Positions 7,230 through 15,560 of a stretch of DNA of 64,000 nucleotides are shown here, in pieces. The notes under the pieces were generated by a model. That model saw nothing but the letters and a program-made list of their open reading frames with translations, did no database searches and was not told where the DNA came from. The position numbers were made by a program, and so were the translations under genes. The stretch covers positions 1,860,001 to 1,924,000 of the forward strand of contig NZ_FSRK01000001.1 of assembly GCF_900141765.1 (NCBI RefSeq). The letters run 5' to 3'. The DNA comes from Epilithonimonas zeae. Lineage in GTDB: Bacteria > Bacteroidota > Bacteroidia > Flavobacteriales > Weeksellaceae. The first letter of the stretch is position 1, and each line of letters opens with the position of its first letter.

Positions 7230-7895
7230 ATGAAAAATCTTATCCATCCGGAAACACTTAACTTTCTTTCAACTCTGGAAATCAATAACAACAGAGAGTG
7301 GTTTAATGAGAACAAACAGCTTTATCTACAGGCCAAAGAGAATGTTGAAAATGTGGTGAATGAAATTATTTCCGGTGTTTCAGAATTCGATAAAAGTGTG
7401 GAACGACTGGAAGCTAAGAATTGTATTTTCAGAATTTACAAAGACACCAGATTTTCTAAAGATAAAACGCCCTACAAAACGAATATCGGAGCTTCTTTGG
7501 TAGAAAAAGGTCCAAAAACTTTGAATCACGCAGGTTACTATGTCCATTTGGAACCGAGCAAATCTTTTCTGGCCGGCGGCGTTTATATGACCGAACCAAA
7601 AAATCTGAAAGCCATCCGTGAAAAAATCAGTTCTGAAGGCAAAGATTTCCTGAAAATCCTCAACAAAAAATCATTCAAAGATCATCTGGAATTACGAGGC
7701 GAAAGATTGATAAAAGTGCCACAAGGTTTTGATAAGGAAAATCCAATGGGTGATTATCTCAAATTCAAACAATTTACGGTATTTCATCTGCTTTCTGACG
7801 AAGCTGTTTTGGATGAAAATTTTGTTAAGAATGCGGTTAAAGTTTTCAAAGAAATCTATCCTTTCAACCAGTTTTTGAATGACGCAATTCAATAA
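7230..7895 (+). CDS. DUF2461 domain-containing protein
   Basis: 221 residues, the usual length for DUF2461 (TIGR02453). Visible hallmarks are NNREWFNENKQLY near the N-terminus, FRIYKDTRFSKDKTPYKTNIG (about 70-90), GYYVHLEPSKSFLAGGVYM and a C-terminal KVFKEIYPFNQFLNDAI. No signal peptide or membrane segment is present, so it is probably cytoplasmic. The biochemical function of the family is not established. It heads a run of closely spaced plus-strand genes reaching to 10534. Confidence 0.85.
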   Translation: MKNLIHPETLNFLSTLEINNNREWFNENKQLYLQAKENVENVVNEIISGVSEFDKSVERLEAKNCIFRIYKDTRFSKDKTPYKTNIGASLVEKGPKTLNHAGYYVHLEPSKSFLAGGVYMTEPKNLKAIREKISSEGKDFLKILNKKSFKDHLELRGERLIKVPQGFDKENPMGDYLKFKQFTVFHLLSDEAVLDENFVKNAVKVFKEIYPFNQFLNDAIQ

Positions 7896-7899
7896 TCGG

Positions 7900-8331
7900 A
7901 TGAGAAAAATTGTATTTAAATTTTGGATAATTAATGTTCTGATAAGTTTCGTTTTATTTGTGGCTTACCGAATCATTATTTCCGAGACAGAAACAGCTGA
8001 TGAAAATTGGCTGGGCTTGCTGTTGGAGATTTTAAAAATATTGACGAGCTTAGGTTTTTCTTTGATTTATCTGGGCGCAATGGTTATTTGTTCGTTATCA
8101 ATTTTTTTGAATCTGAATAAAAACATCAGAAACAATTTCTATTATTCACTATTAACATTTGTGGGACTGGCTTCTCTTTTTACTGTTTATTGGCTAATCA
8201 TCGTAATTGCAGAAAATTTCATTCACAATGAAAACCCATTGATACTATTCTCAATATTTTGCATCACATACGTCATCTTTTCAGCAATCGAATTCAAAAT
8301 ATTCAGAAAGAAAATTAAATCCATCCAATGA
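7900..8331 (+). CDS. Small membrane protein of unknown function
   Basis: About 143 residues from the ATG at 7900 (MRKIVFKFWIIN), four bases after the stop of the DUF2461 gene. An ATG at 7879, overlapping that gene by 17 bases, would add seven residues. There are four hydrophobic stretches (about 8-25, 41-66, 84-105 and 113-130), suggesting a four-helix inner-membrane protein. Its stop overlaps the start of the nitronate monooxygenase gene (ATGA at 8328-8331), indicating translational coupling. I do not recognise the family. Confidence 0.7.
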   Translation: MRKIVFKFWIINVLISFVLFVAYRIIISETETADENWLGLLLEILKILTSLGFSLIYLGAMVICSLSIFLNLNKNIRNNFYYSLLTFVGLASLFTVYWLIIVIAENFIHNENPLILFSIFCITYVIFSAIEFKIFRKKIKSIQ

Positions 8332-9389
8332 ATTGGGAAAATGAATTAACACAAAAATTAGGAGTCACCTACCCGATTATCCAGGCACCAATGTTTGGTG
8401 TTACAACTCCGGAGATGGTTGCTGCAGCTTCAAAGGCTGGTTGTTTAGGTTCTTTGGCTTTAGCAGATTTAAACGCAGAACAATGTTTAGAATTAATTAA
8501 AAAGACAAAGCAATTAACGGACAAAGCTTTTGCTGTTAATATTTTTGTCCACGAGATTCCGGAAGTTACGGATGAACTAAGAGAGAAATATTCTAAGACC
8601 AAAACCTTTTTAGAAGAATTAGCCAAACAAAATCAAATCGAGGTTAATCTTCCAGAAATTAATGAAATCAAGGTTAATTCCTATCATGAACAACTTGATG
8701 TGATTATTTCTGAAAATTGCAAAATCGTCAGTTTCACATTTGGAAACCTTGACAATCAAAGCATTGAAAAATTAAAGAATAACGGAACAATCCTTATTGG
8801 AACCTGTACATCTGTAAATGAAGCTTTGATTTTGGAACAATCAGGGATTGATATTATTTGTGTTCAAGGGATTGAAGCTGGTGGACACAGAGGAAGTTTT
8901 ACTAATGAAAATATCCCTCAGATTGGTGGCTTATCTCTTTTATCACAAGTCCGCGATTCTGTAAAAGTTCCAATCATTTATGCGGGCGGAATTTATAATG
9001 CGAGAACAATTTTGGCTGCAAAAACTTTGGGCGCAGAAGGATTTCAAATCGGAAGTCTGTTATTAAATTCTGAAGAAAGCGCTTTGAAAGATTTCGAGAA
9101 AGAACGATTAAAAAAGCTAAAAGAAGATGAAATTATTCTGACCAAAAGTTTCTCCGGAAGATACGCGAGAGGAATCAAAAACACTTTTATCGAAGCTGTT
9201 GAAAATTCGGATTTCATACTTCCCTATCCTTATCAGAATAAATTGACAGGTGAATTTCGTAAAGCTGCGAGAATTCAAAATAATTCAGAATTTGTCAATC
9301 TTTGGATAGGACAATCGATTGGCAAACTCAGTGAAGAATCTACGACTATTATTTTAAAAAATCTGATTGAAGAAGTCGATAAAAATTAA
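8328..9389 (+). CDS. Nitronate monooxygenase (2-nitropropane dioxygenase family)
   Basis: 353 residues. This FMN enzyme of the TIM-barrel NMO family oxidises alkyl nitronates such as propionate-3-nitronate. Features are YPIIQAPMFGVTTPEMVAAASKAG at the N-terminus, the catalytic-histidine motif GIEAGGHRGSF (about 184-194), and the phosphate-binding end PIIYAGGIYNARTILAAKTLGAEGFQIGS. The start overlaps the stop of the preceding membrane-protein gene by four bases. NMO homologues are widespread and many have no proven substrate, so a detoxification role is inferred from the family only. Confidence 0.88.
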   Translation: MNWENELTQKLGVTYPIIQAPMFGVTTPEMVAAASKAGCLGSLALADLNAEQCLELIKKTKQLTDKAFAVNIFVHEIPEVTDELREKYSKTKTFLEELAKQNQIEVNLPEINEIKVNSYHEQLDVIISENCKIVSFTFGNLDNQSIEKLKNNGTILIGTCTSVNEALILEQSGIDIICVQGIEAGGHRGSFTNENIPQIGGLSLLSQVRDSVKVPIIYAGGIYNARTILAAKTLGAEGFQIGSLLLNSEESALKDFEKERLKKLKEDEIILTKSFSGRYARGIKNTFIEAVENSDFILPYPYQNKLTGEFRKAARIQNNSEFVNLWIGQSIGKLSEESTTIILKNLIEEVDKN

Positions 9390-9397
9390 AAACAGAA

Positions 9398-9898
9398 ATG
9401 ATAACATTAAGATTCAAAGCTTTAACCAAAAAAGAATACAAAATTGCAATTGTAATGATTGTTTTAGCGATTCTGATTCCTGTTTTGCTTTTTATGTCGT
9501 TTGTTATTATCAATAACCTCAACAAAATTCCAAGATCTTTTCTCGTAGTCATTTTAGGAGTATTAGGAATCATCTCGTTTTTCATTTTAGCTTTAATTGT
9601 CAGTAAAACGCTGGGCAAAAAGTATGAATTGACATTTAAAGAAACAGAATTAGTGATTAAGTCCGACAAAACCGAAGTAATCAATTATTCTGAAATCAAT
9701 TCCATCAGAATCCATAACAATACAGATTATTCCAAAATTGTCATCCATAAAAAAGATGAATCGGACTTTAAGTTATTCGTTGGGATGGCGAATCTTTTAA
9801 ACAATAAAAACATTCTCGAACCTGCAAATATTTTAGATACTGCTTTGGAGAAAAAATTCAGAAAACAAATAACAAAACGAAAAGATATTGATGTATAA
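9398..9898 (+). CDS. Membrane protein of unknown function
   Basis: 166 residues. A short basic N-terminus (MITLRFKALTKKEYK) is followed by two hydrophobic helices (about 17-40 and 47-70). The hydrophilic C-terminal half contains the strands YELTFKETELVIKS, VINYSEINSIRIHNNTDYSKIVIHKKD and FKLFVG. That strand pattern resembles bacterial PH-like (YcxB/DUF304-type) domains, but I would not assign it. It begins 8 bases after the nitronate monooxygenase stop and is probably in the same operon. Confidence 0.7.
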   Translation: MITLRFKALTKKEYKIAIVMIVLAILIPVLLFMSFVIINNLNKIPRSFLVVILGVLGIISFFILALIVSKTLGKKYELTFKETELVIKSDKTEVINYSEINSIRIHNNTDYSKIVIHKKDESDFKLFVGMANLLNNKNILEPANILDTALEKKFRKQITKRKDIDV

Positions 9899-9913
9899 TC
9901 TGATTCTTACAAC

Positions 9914-10534
9914 ATGAAAGAAAAATTTAACAATATTATAAATGGAACTGTAAAACCACTTTTGAAATCCAATGGTTTTTCAAAAAAAGGTTTGGATTTT
10001 CTTAAAAAGAAAGATGATTTGATTTTCATAATTAATTTTCAAAAAAGCCGCGGCAATTCTTTTGACGAGAGCAAATTCTATATCAATTGCGGAATCCATT
10101 CAACTATAATAGATCAAATTATTGGGCGAAAAAAAACTTTGGATCCCAAAGAATATGAATGTCATTTCAGATCCAGAATTTCAACAATAATCCAATCGGA
10201 AACAGACAGATATTCTATTGTGGAAGAAACTGATCTGGAAATTTCAGCTGAAAACATCAGTTCAGACTTAAAAGCAGTTATCAATCTATTTGACTCGATA
10301 AAAAATACCAATGATTTAACAGATCTGATGATTGCTAAAAATGGCTTGAATAATTATGAAGAATTGTTTGAATTCTTACTTCTAACGGATAATTGGAAAG
10401 AATTAAAGCGCTATATACAAAAACTGTTTTCAACTTTTGGCCAAGAACAGCGTTGGACAATCTTTCAAAATCGTTTATCTAATATTTTGCTGAAACATAA
10501 CAGAAGAGAAACGATTTCGGATCTGTTAAAATAA
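9914..10534 (+). CDS. DUF4304 domain-containing protein
   Basis: 206 residues, soluble and without a signal peptide. The N-terminal part (VKPLLKSNGFSKKGLDFLKKKDDLIFIINFQKS, then KFYINCGIH) follows the DUF4304 pattern of a beta-rich domain beginning with a 'full-length, difficult-to-lift, new' helix and strand pair. The C-terminal half is helical (NYEELFEFLLLTDNWKELKRYIQKLF). No enzymatic motif is visible and the family has no proven function. It is last in the plus-strand run that starts at 7230, 15 bases after the previous gene and convergent with the antiporter. Confidence 0.75.
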   Translation: MKEKFNNIINGTVKPLLKSNGFSKKGLDFLKKKDDLIFIINFQKSRGNSFDESKFYINCGIHSTIIDQIIGRKKTLDPKEYECHFRSRISTIIQSETDRYSIVEETDLEISAENISSDLKAVINLFDSIKNTNDLTDLMIAKNGLNNYEELFEFLLLTDNWKELKRYIQKLFSTFGQEQRWTIFQNRLSNILLKHNRRETISDLLK

Positions 10535-10556
10535 ATTCAAAAATAATTTCAGCCTT

Positions 10557-12680
10557 TCACCCGAAAATCTTCTTGATAACATTACCAATTTCCATAAAAT
10601 CGTCGTGATTTCCAACAGAACGTTTCTCCAGATTGCTGTTATCAAATTCTGAAAACGGAAAGACAAGCAAGTAATTTTTATCATTCACATATTTATTCAG
10701 AAGTTCCGGAATCAGCCTCATTTGCGGGATGTAAGATTTCATTCCTCTTTTCGCCATCATTATGATGATTGCCTCGTCCTGTTTCAGTTGCGAAGCGATT
10801 ATCTCGCCATCTTTCCAGGATTTTGTTGCAATAAACTCCGCTTCTATCGTTGCTTTTTTACTAATACGTTTTAGGATTTCCAGAATTCTCTCCGGCGCAT
10901 AAAAAGTCATTGTCGCTCCAGAATTACGAGCAATGTTCCAAACCCTGAGCAGAGCGTGGAAAAATCCGGCTTCTTTTTGCGCATTTTCAGGAATCATCAC
11001 TGCATATTTTTTAATTGTCGATAAAGGCTGAGCAGTATGATAAATGAGTGTATTTACATTATCATTTTGCAAATAACCGTTATACAAATTATAAGCAAAA
11101 GAAGGTGTAAATCCTTTGTCCTCATCTAAACCAATAATCAAATCCGTGATATTTTGTTCCTTTATAACATTCTTGATTCCGTTGATCACATCATTATCAT
11201 AACGTTTTAGTGATTGCAGTTTTACATCAGCCGCCGCTGCTGCAGTTGTAGCGTGGTGCAAAAGTTTCTCTGCATTTTTGATAGAAGATTCATTTTTATC
11301 TTCATTAATAATATTGAGCCCAAATAAATGTTCTGTGTTAGAATGCGCTTTAATCAGAATCCCAAGATTAACCATTCTGTCAACTGTAGCTTCGTAGTTA
11401 AGAGCCAGTAAGATATTCTCCTGCTCGTGGCTGTTTCCGGAAACGGTTTCTTCATTGTCTTTATCCGCAATCTGCTGCGCATTGGACATCGAAATAAAAG
11501 ACGAAATAGTACACGAAATCAGAATCAATAAAATACTTCCGTTCAAGACGTGTTCGTTTAAAAGTCTTATTGGCTCTCCGGTTTCAGTTTCGGAAAGAAT
11601 GATGTTATAACCTACCATTACAGAAGCTAATGTTGCAGCAGCCGAAGCAGAACTCAATCCGAAAATCAATTTGCCCTCTTCTTTAGAAAGCCTGAAAGTT
11701 TTCTGTGTTGCAATAGCAGAAATATATTTTCCACCAATGGATGCTACCAGCATAATACCTGCAACTTCGAGCGTTTCCCAACTTTTGAAAAAGACTTTAA
11801 AATCAATAAGCATCCCCACACTGATCAGGAAAAACGGAATAAAAATCGCATTTCCCACAAACTCAACTCTGTTCATCAAAGAAGAGGTATGCGGAATCAA
11901 TCTGTTCAAAGCCAAACCAGCAAAGAAAGCTCCGATAATAGCTTCTACTCCGGCTAACTCGGCCAACAAGGCTGCAAGATAAATCATCACTAAGACAAAA
12001 ATATATTGCGATATCTTATCCTCAACTTTTTTGAAAAACCATCTGCCTATAATCGGAAACACCACCAAAACAATCAATCCGAAAATGATAAATGATAACG
12101 ACAACCTAACCCAAAACTCGGTTCCGACATCACCTTGTGACATCCCAACAATAATCGCTAAAACCAATAATGCGAGAACATCCGTAATCATCGTACCCCC
12201 AACAGTAATGTTCACAGCTAGATTTTTGGCAATTCCCATTTTACTTACCAGCGGATACGCAATAAGGGTATGAGAAGAGAAAAGGCTGGCAAAAAGTACC
12301 GATGTTAATATCGAAAAATCTAGAATATAATAGGCGCCCAGATAGCCTAAAACAAAAGGAACAACAAAGGTGTAGATACCAAATGTCAAACTCTTCCATT
12401 TGTTTTTCTTAAAATCGCCCATATCAATTTCCAGTCCTGCCAGAAACATAATATAAAGCAATCCTGTTGTTCCGGTGACCACAATACTACTGTCCCTCGC
12501 CAGAACATTAAAACCATTTGGACCAATGACCGCACCTGCGATAATGAGTCCTAACAGATGTGGTACTTTGATTTTGTTTAATAAAAGCGGTGCAGCCAGA
12601 ATAATAATCAGCACCAACAGGAACTTGAGAACCGGATCTTCGATAGGAAGTTCCAGATTATGAATACTCAGTAAAATCAT
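10557..12680 (-). CDS. Kef-type cation:proton antiporter with C-terminal USP-like domain
   Basis: 707 residues. The first ~390 hold about 12 transmembrane helices of the CPA2 Na+/H+ exchanger fold, with GLIIAGAVIGPNGFNVL, MFLAGLEIDMGDF, and a later EAIIGAFFAGLALNRLIP segment typical of KefB/NapA relatives. The remaining ~300 residues are cytoplasmic. They read as two universal-stress-protein-like halves (NILLALNYEATVDRMVNLGILIKAHS; KKYAVMIPENAQKEAG), not a TrkA-N domain. It should exchange K+ or Na+ for protons across the inner membrane. Seven bases separate it from the upstream lipoprotein gene, so they are co-transcribed. Ion preference is unknown. Confidence 0.9.
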   Translation of the reverse strand: MILLSIHNLELPIEDPVLKFLLVLIIILAAPLLLNKIKVPHLLGLIIAGAVIGPNGFNVLARDSSIVVTGTTGLLYIMFLAGLEIDMGDFKKNKWKSLTFGIYTFVVPFVLGYLGAYYILDFSILTSVLFASLFSSHTLIAYPLVSKMGIAKNLAVNITVGGTMITDVLALLVLAIIVGMSQGDVGTEFWVRLSLSFIIFGLIVLVVFPIIGRWFFKKVEDKISQYIFVLVMIYLAALLAELAGVEAIIGAFFAGLALNRLIPHTSSLMNRVEFVGNAIFIPFFLISVGMLIDFKVFFKSWETLEVAGIMLVASIGGKYISAIATQKTFRLSKEEGKLIFGLSSASAAATLASVMVGYNIILSETETGEPIRLLNEHVLNGSILLILISCTISSFISMSNAQQIADKDNEETVSGNSHEQENILLALNYEATVDRMVNLGILIKAHSNTEHLFGLNIINEDKNESSIKNAEKLLHHATTAAAAADVKLQSLKRYDNDVINGIKNVIKEQNITDLIIGLDEDKGFTPSFAYNLYNGYLQNDNVNTLIYHTAQPLSTIKKYAVMIPENAQKEAGFFHALLRVWNIARNSGATMTFYAPERILEILKRISKKATIEAEFIATKSWKDGEIIASQLKQDEAIIIMMAKRGMKSYIPQMRLIPELLNKYVNDKNYLLVFPFSEFDNSNLEKRSVGNHDDFMEIGNVIKKIFG

Positions 12681-12686
12681 ATGTGT

Positions 12687-13256
12687 TTATTTTTTAGTGC
12701 GAACAAGCTCTACAGAGAACTTGGCAATACAATTATCAACGGTTATCGTTCTGGTTCCTCTCATCTTATTTACGGAGATGTCATTCAGTAAAACATTCAT
12801 ATCCACTTTCTTTTTAGCGGTTGAATCTGTCTTGAAATTAAGCCTAACCTCATTGTTTTCAAGCTTACCGTTGTAGAGCCTAACCAGATTATTATTGTTG
12901 ATAATTTTGGTAAATAATTGAGTAGAATCGCTGTCAAATTCCCAGACATCGGTTCTTTGATCACCAACCACATAATCACTACAATTGGATTCTGTACAAA
13001 CCACTTTTCCGATCCACGAACCAATGACCTCATCTGGCCATTTGGTAATAATTTGCATAGAATCTGTTACGGGTTTTGCAAAGATACTGTCTCTCATTTT
13101 CAGAAGAGATTGATATTCGGATTCTTTAAGAGCAAAGGATTTTTCTTTATCCAGAAGTTGCTGCTCTCTTTCTGCGAGTTCTTTTGCCTTGTCTTTATCT
13201 TCGCAGCTAAGGCATAGCAGAAAAGTAAATAATAGTATAAAATATCTCATAAGCAT
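12687..13256 (-). CDS. Putative lipoprotein, unknown function
   Basis: 189 residues. A lipoprotein signal peptide ends LLCLSC, with lipidation at Cys18 (or Cys16 if the second ATG at 13250 is used). A charged helical region (about 20-55, KELAEREQQLLDKEKSFALKE) likely forms a coiled coil. It is followed by a small beta-rich domain with EVIGSWIGKVVCTESNCSDYVVGDQRTDVWEF, where the two cysteines may form a disulfide. It lies seven bases before the antiporter gene, in the same operon. I do not recognise the C-terminal domain. A periplasmic or envelope role linked to the antiporter is only suggested by position. Confidence 0.75.
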   Translation of the reverse strand: MLMRYFILLFTFLLCLSCEDKDKAKELAEREQQLLDKEKSFALKESEYQSLLKMRDSIFAKPVTDSMQIITKWPDEVIGSWIGKVVCTESNCSDYVVGDQRTDVWEFDSDSTQLFTKIINNNNLVRLYNGKLENNEVRLNFKTDSTAKKKVDMNVLLNDISVNKMRGTRTITVDNCIAKFSVELVRTKK

Positions 13257-13304
13257 TTTTATTAATCTTAATATATAAGGAGAATAGCTCTAAAATATTG
13301 TTTT

Positions 13305-14075
13305 TTAAGAAAGTGTACTTTCGGTTTCCTTGAAAAAATAAGGTCTCAGAATATCTTCAAAATTATAAAGACCTCTGGATTTGTCCCTTATATTCTTCGC
13401 TACAAACAATGCGCCAGTCCCGAAAGCTTCCCGAGAAATAGACTCGTGAACCAAACGCACCGTCTGGAAAGGAAAACCAAAAATGACTTCGTGTTTACCT
13501 ACAATACCTCCTGCTCGCACAGAATTAATATTTTCAGTTTCGATATCAAGCGTCTCAGCAATTTTCATTGCAGTTCCGGAGACACCTTCTTTAGCTTTAA
13601 AATGTTCCTCAATCACTTCTATATCTACATCCGGTGCGAGATCTTTTAAAAGAGATGATGCAAACAACAGATAATTGACACCCAAAGTAATATTGGGAGA
13701 CCAGAAAACCACAGTATTTTTTGATAATTGTTTCAACAGCGCTTTTTCGTCATCGCCGTAATGCGAAATAGCTGAGATAATTTTAATCCCTCTGTCAGAA
13801 ACTGTTTTACCATAAGCGTGGATATTTTCTGTTGTGGAAAAATCGATGATGATATCTACAGAATGCTGATCCAGCAAATCATCAATATTTGTATTTTGTT
13901 TAGATATAATTAATGCCTTATCAGGAGAAGAAACACCTAAAAAATCTTTGGCAGTAATATGATCCATTGTTTTACTGTTTTTAAAAACCCATTCCAGCGA
14001 AAAATCAGGATGTTGTAAAATAACATTAGCGACTGCTTTTCCAGCTTTACCGAAGCCCATTAAACCTACTTTCAT
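13305..14075 (-). CDS. DapB-like oxidoreductase with altered active-site motif
   Basis: 256 residues. The N-terminal Rossmann motif GLMGFGKAG (4-12) and the later IIDFSTTEN (76-84), SPNITLGVNYLL (126-137) and GIVGKHEVIFGF (190-201) follow 4-hydroxy-tetrahydrodipicolinate reductase (DapB). DapB reduces the tetrahydrodipicolinate precursor in lysine and diaminopimelate synthesis. The catalytic loop differs: residues 156-169 read EEHFKAKEGVSGTA where true DapB has HHxxKxDAPSGTA. The first histidine is therefore Glu157, the lysine position is Ala161 (lysines flank it at 160 and 162), and the Asp-Ala-Pro is Glu-Gly-Val. It may be a divergent DapB or a paralogue with another substrate. It stands alone. 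Confidence 0.75.
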   Translation of the reverse strand: MKVGLMGFGKAGKAVANVILQHPDFSLEWVFKNSKTMDHITAKDFLGVSSPDKALIISKQNTNIDDLLDQHSVDIIIDFSTTENIHAYGKTVSDRGIKIISAISHYGDDEKALLKQLSKNTVVFWSPNITLGVNYLLFASSLLKDLAPDVDIEVIEEHFKAKEGVSGTAMKIAETLDIETENINSVRAGGIVGKHEVIFGFPFQTVRLVHESISREAFGTGALFVAKNIRDKSRGLYNFEDILRPYFFKETESTLS

Positions 14076-14301
14076 AATATTTTTTTTTAAGTTAATTAAT
14101 TTTCAAATAGTGTAACCAATTCACACAATCCCATCATATAATAACTAATTGTGGTTAAGATACGAAAATATATTTTTAAGCCTTCCGCAGAGGAATTGTA
14201 TGACATGATGTTCTTAAAACAAATCCGATGAGTGTTAGTTAAATCTAATTAATAGAATACTTAAAAAAATCTTGACTAAATTTATCACTTCAATTAAACC
14301 A

Positions 14302-14634
14302 ATGAAAAATTACTTCTTTCTTGCTGCCGCTATCATCTGCGAAACCATTGGCACATCATTTCTCAAGAAGACAGAAAACTTCAGCAAACCTTTACCTACA
14401 ATTATTTTTGTTGTGGCGATGGCTTCTTCTTTTTATTTATTGACTTTTGCGCTTAGAAGCATTCCTATTGGGATCGCTTATGCGATTTGGTCTGCTGTAG
14501 GTATTGTTCTGATTTCCACCGTTGGCTATTTTGTTTATAAACAAGCTTTGGATTGGCCTGCTATTTTGGGAATTGTCTTCATTGTAATTGGTGTTGTGAT
14601 TATTAATCTTTTCTCCAAATCTTCTGCACATTAA
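14302..14634 (+). CDS. Small multidrug resistance (SMR/EmrE-type) transporter
   Basis: 110 residues from the ATG at 14302; an in-frame TTG at 14272 would add ten unlikely residues. The protein has four transmembrane helices. Glu14 in IICETIGTSF is the essential proton/drug-binding carboxylate of EmrE, and Tyr60 and Trp63 (IAYAIWSAVG) also fall exactly on the EmrE substrate-site residues. SMR dimers export quaternary ammonium compounds or guanidinium in exchange for protons. Family members cannot be separated into Gdx and Qac types with certainty here. The next gene begins three bases after the stop, so the two form an operon. Confidence 0.9.
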   Translation: MKNYFFLAAAIICETIGTSFLKKTENFSKPLPTIIFVVAMASSFYLLTFALRSIPIGIAYAIWSAVGIVLISTVGYFVYKQALDWPAILGIVFIVIGVVIINLFSKSSAH

Positions 14635-14637
14635 CCA

Positions 14638-15273
14638 ATGGTCAACAAAAAAATTATTGAAAAACTCAGCGACAGAGAACTGGAAAACTATATCAAACCT
14701 GACAGTCGATTTGTTGCAATGGCTGTCAGTTACGCTTACGAGATTCTGAAATCCAGAGGAAAAATATTTAACGATGTGGAAAAGCTGAGAATAGAACAGA
14801 TGATCAGTGATAAAAAAGCAGCTGAAGAAGCAGAAAAAATAGATTTTTCAAAAGACTGGGACGAAAATATGACTGCAAATAAAACGGCTATAGAATTATA
14901 TTCCAATCGGTTGATTTGGATCTTTAGTCTTATTTTTGGAGTAATTTTCGGGGCAGTTTTGCAGGCAATGAATTTCTCACGTTTACAAAATAAAAAAGGA
15001 CTTTACCTCTCGCTCCTATTTGGAATTTTATATACGATAGCTCAGATTTATTTGCTTACTTGGATAGAACAATTAGATTATCAATTCCCGTCAAAATTTA
15101 ATAATTCTAAAACATTTTTATTTTCCGCATTGGGTGCTTTGATACTGGGATTGATCCGCGAACAGCTAATTCCAAAAGGTCTGGAATACAGAAGCCGTTC
15201 TTTTGTATCACCTCTTATTATTGCAATATTGATTTATATTCCGATTGTTTATATAATTATTTCAGGGATCTAA
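14638..15273 (+). CDS. Membrane protein of unknown function
   Basis: 211 residues. The N-terminal ~85 residues are charged and helical (KIIEKLSDRELENYI, EILKSRGKIFNDVEKLRIEQMISDKKAAEEAEKIDF). Four hydrophobic segments follow (about 98-117, 124-143, 159-176 and 190-209). There is no signal peptide. The spacing of three bases after the SMR gene indicates co-transcription. I do not recognise the family; a helper role for the transporter is possible but rests only on position. Confidence 0.7.
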   Translation: MVNKKIIEKLSDRELENYIKPDSRFVAMAVSYAYEILKSRGKIFNDVEKLRIEQMISDKKAAEEAEKIDFSKDWDENMTANKTAIELYSNRLIWIFSLIFGVIFGAVLQAMNFSRLQNKKGLYLSLLFGILYTIAQIYLLTWIEQLDYQFPSKFNNSKTFLFSALGALILGLIREQLIPKGLEYRSRSFVSPLIIAILIYIPIVYIIISGI

Positions 15274-15293
15274 ATTTTAAAATCAAATCTATA

Positions 15294-15371
15294 ATGAAAA
15301 ATACCAATCCTGTTATCGAGATTCCTGTCAATGATTTGAGTAGGGCAGAAAACTTTTATGACAGTTTCTAA
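15294..15371 (+). pseudogene. Stub of a VOC/glyoxalase-family gene
   Basis: A 25-codon frame reads MKNTNPVIEIPVNDLSRAEN followed by FYDSF and a stop. This is the standard first strand and helix of vicinal-oxygen-chelate proteins (glyoxalase/bleomycin-resistance fold), which normally run to 120-140 residues. No continuation is seen in any frame downstream before the terminator at 15458. It is best read as a truncated remnant left by a deletion. Confidence 0.65.
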
Positions 15372-15457
15372 TGTTAAATAGACTATCTCCAATGTTCATT
15401 AGACAGTCTGCAAACACTCTCGAATCTGGAATAAATATTTTAGATAAATACTCTTTG

Positions 15458-15486
15458 AAACCTCTCAATCACTTGAGAGGTTTTAA
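15458..15486 (+). terminator. Rho-independent terminator
   Basis: AAACCTCTCAA (15458-15468) pairs with TTGAGAGGTTT (15473-15483) over 11 bp around a four-base loop, with a T-rich end. It probably served the SMR operon or the lost VOC gene. Confidence 0.8.
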
Positions 15487-15511
15487 TTTTATAAGCCTTG
15501 ATATTAATATA

Positions 15512-15540
15512 CAAAAAAAGACTGCCATTACTGACAGTCT
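15512..15540 (-). terminator. Terminator of the OmpA-family gene
   Basis: On the minus strand AGACTG pairs with CAGTCT (15535-15540 and 15519-15524) and is followed by seven T residues (15512-15518 read as A on the plus strand). It lies just past the OmpA stop. Confidence 0.75.
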
Positions 15541-15560
15541 AAAAAATAGAAAATTAGGAT

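Noticed and set aside
14272-14301. TTG start extending the SMR transporter by ten residues
   Set aside because: The ATG at 14302 places Glu14, Tyr60 and Trp63 exactly on the EmrE positions.
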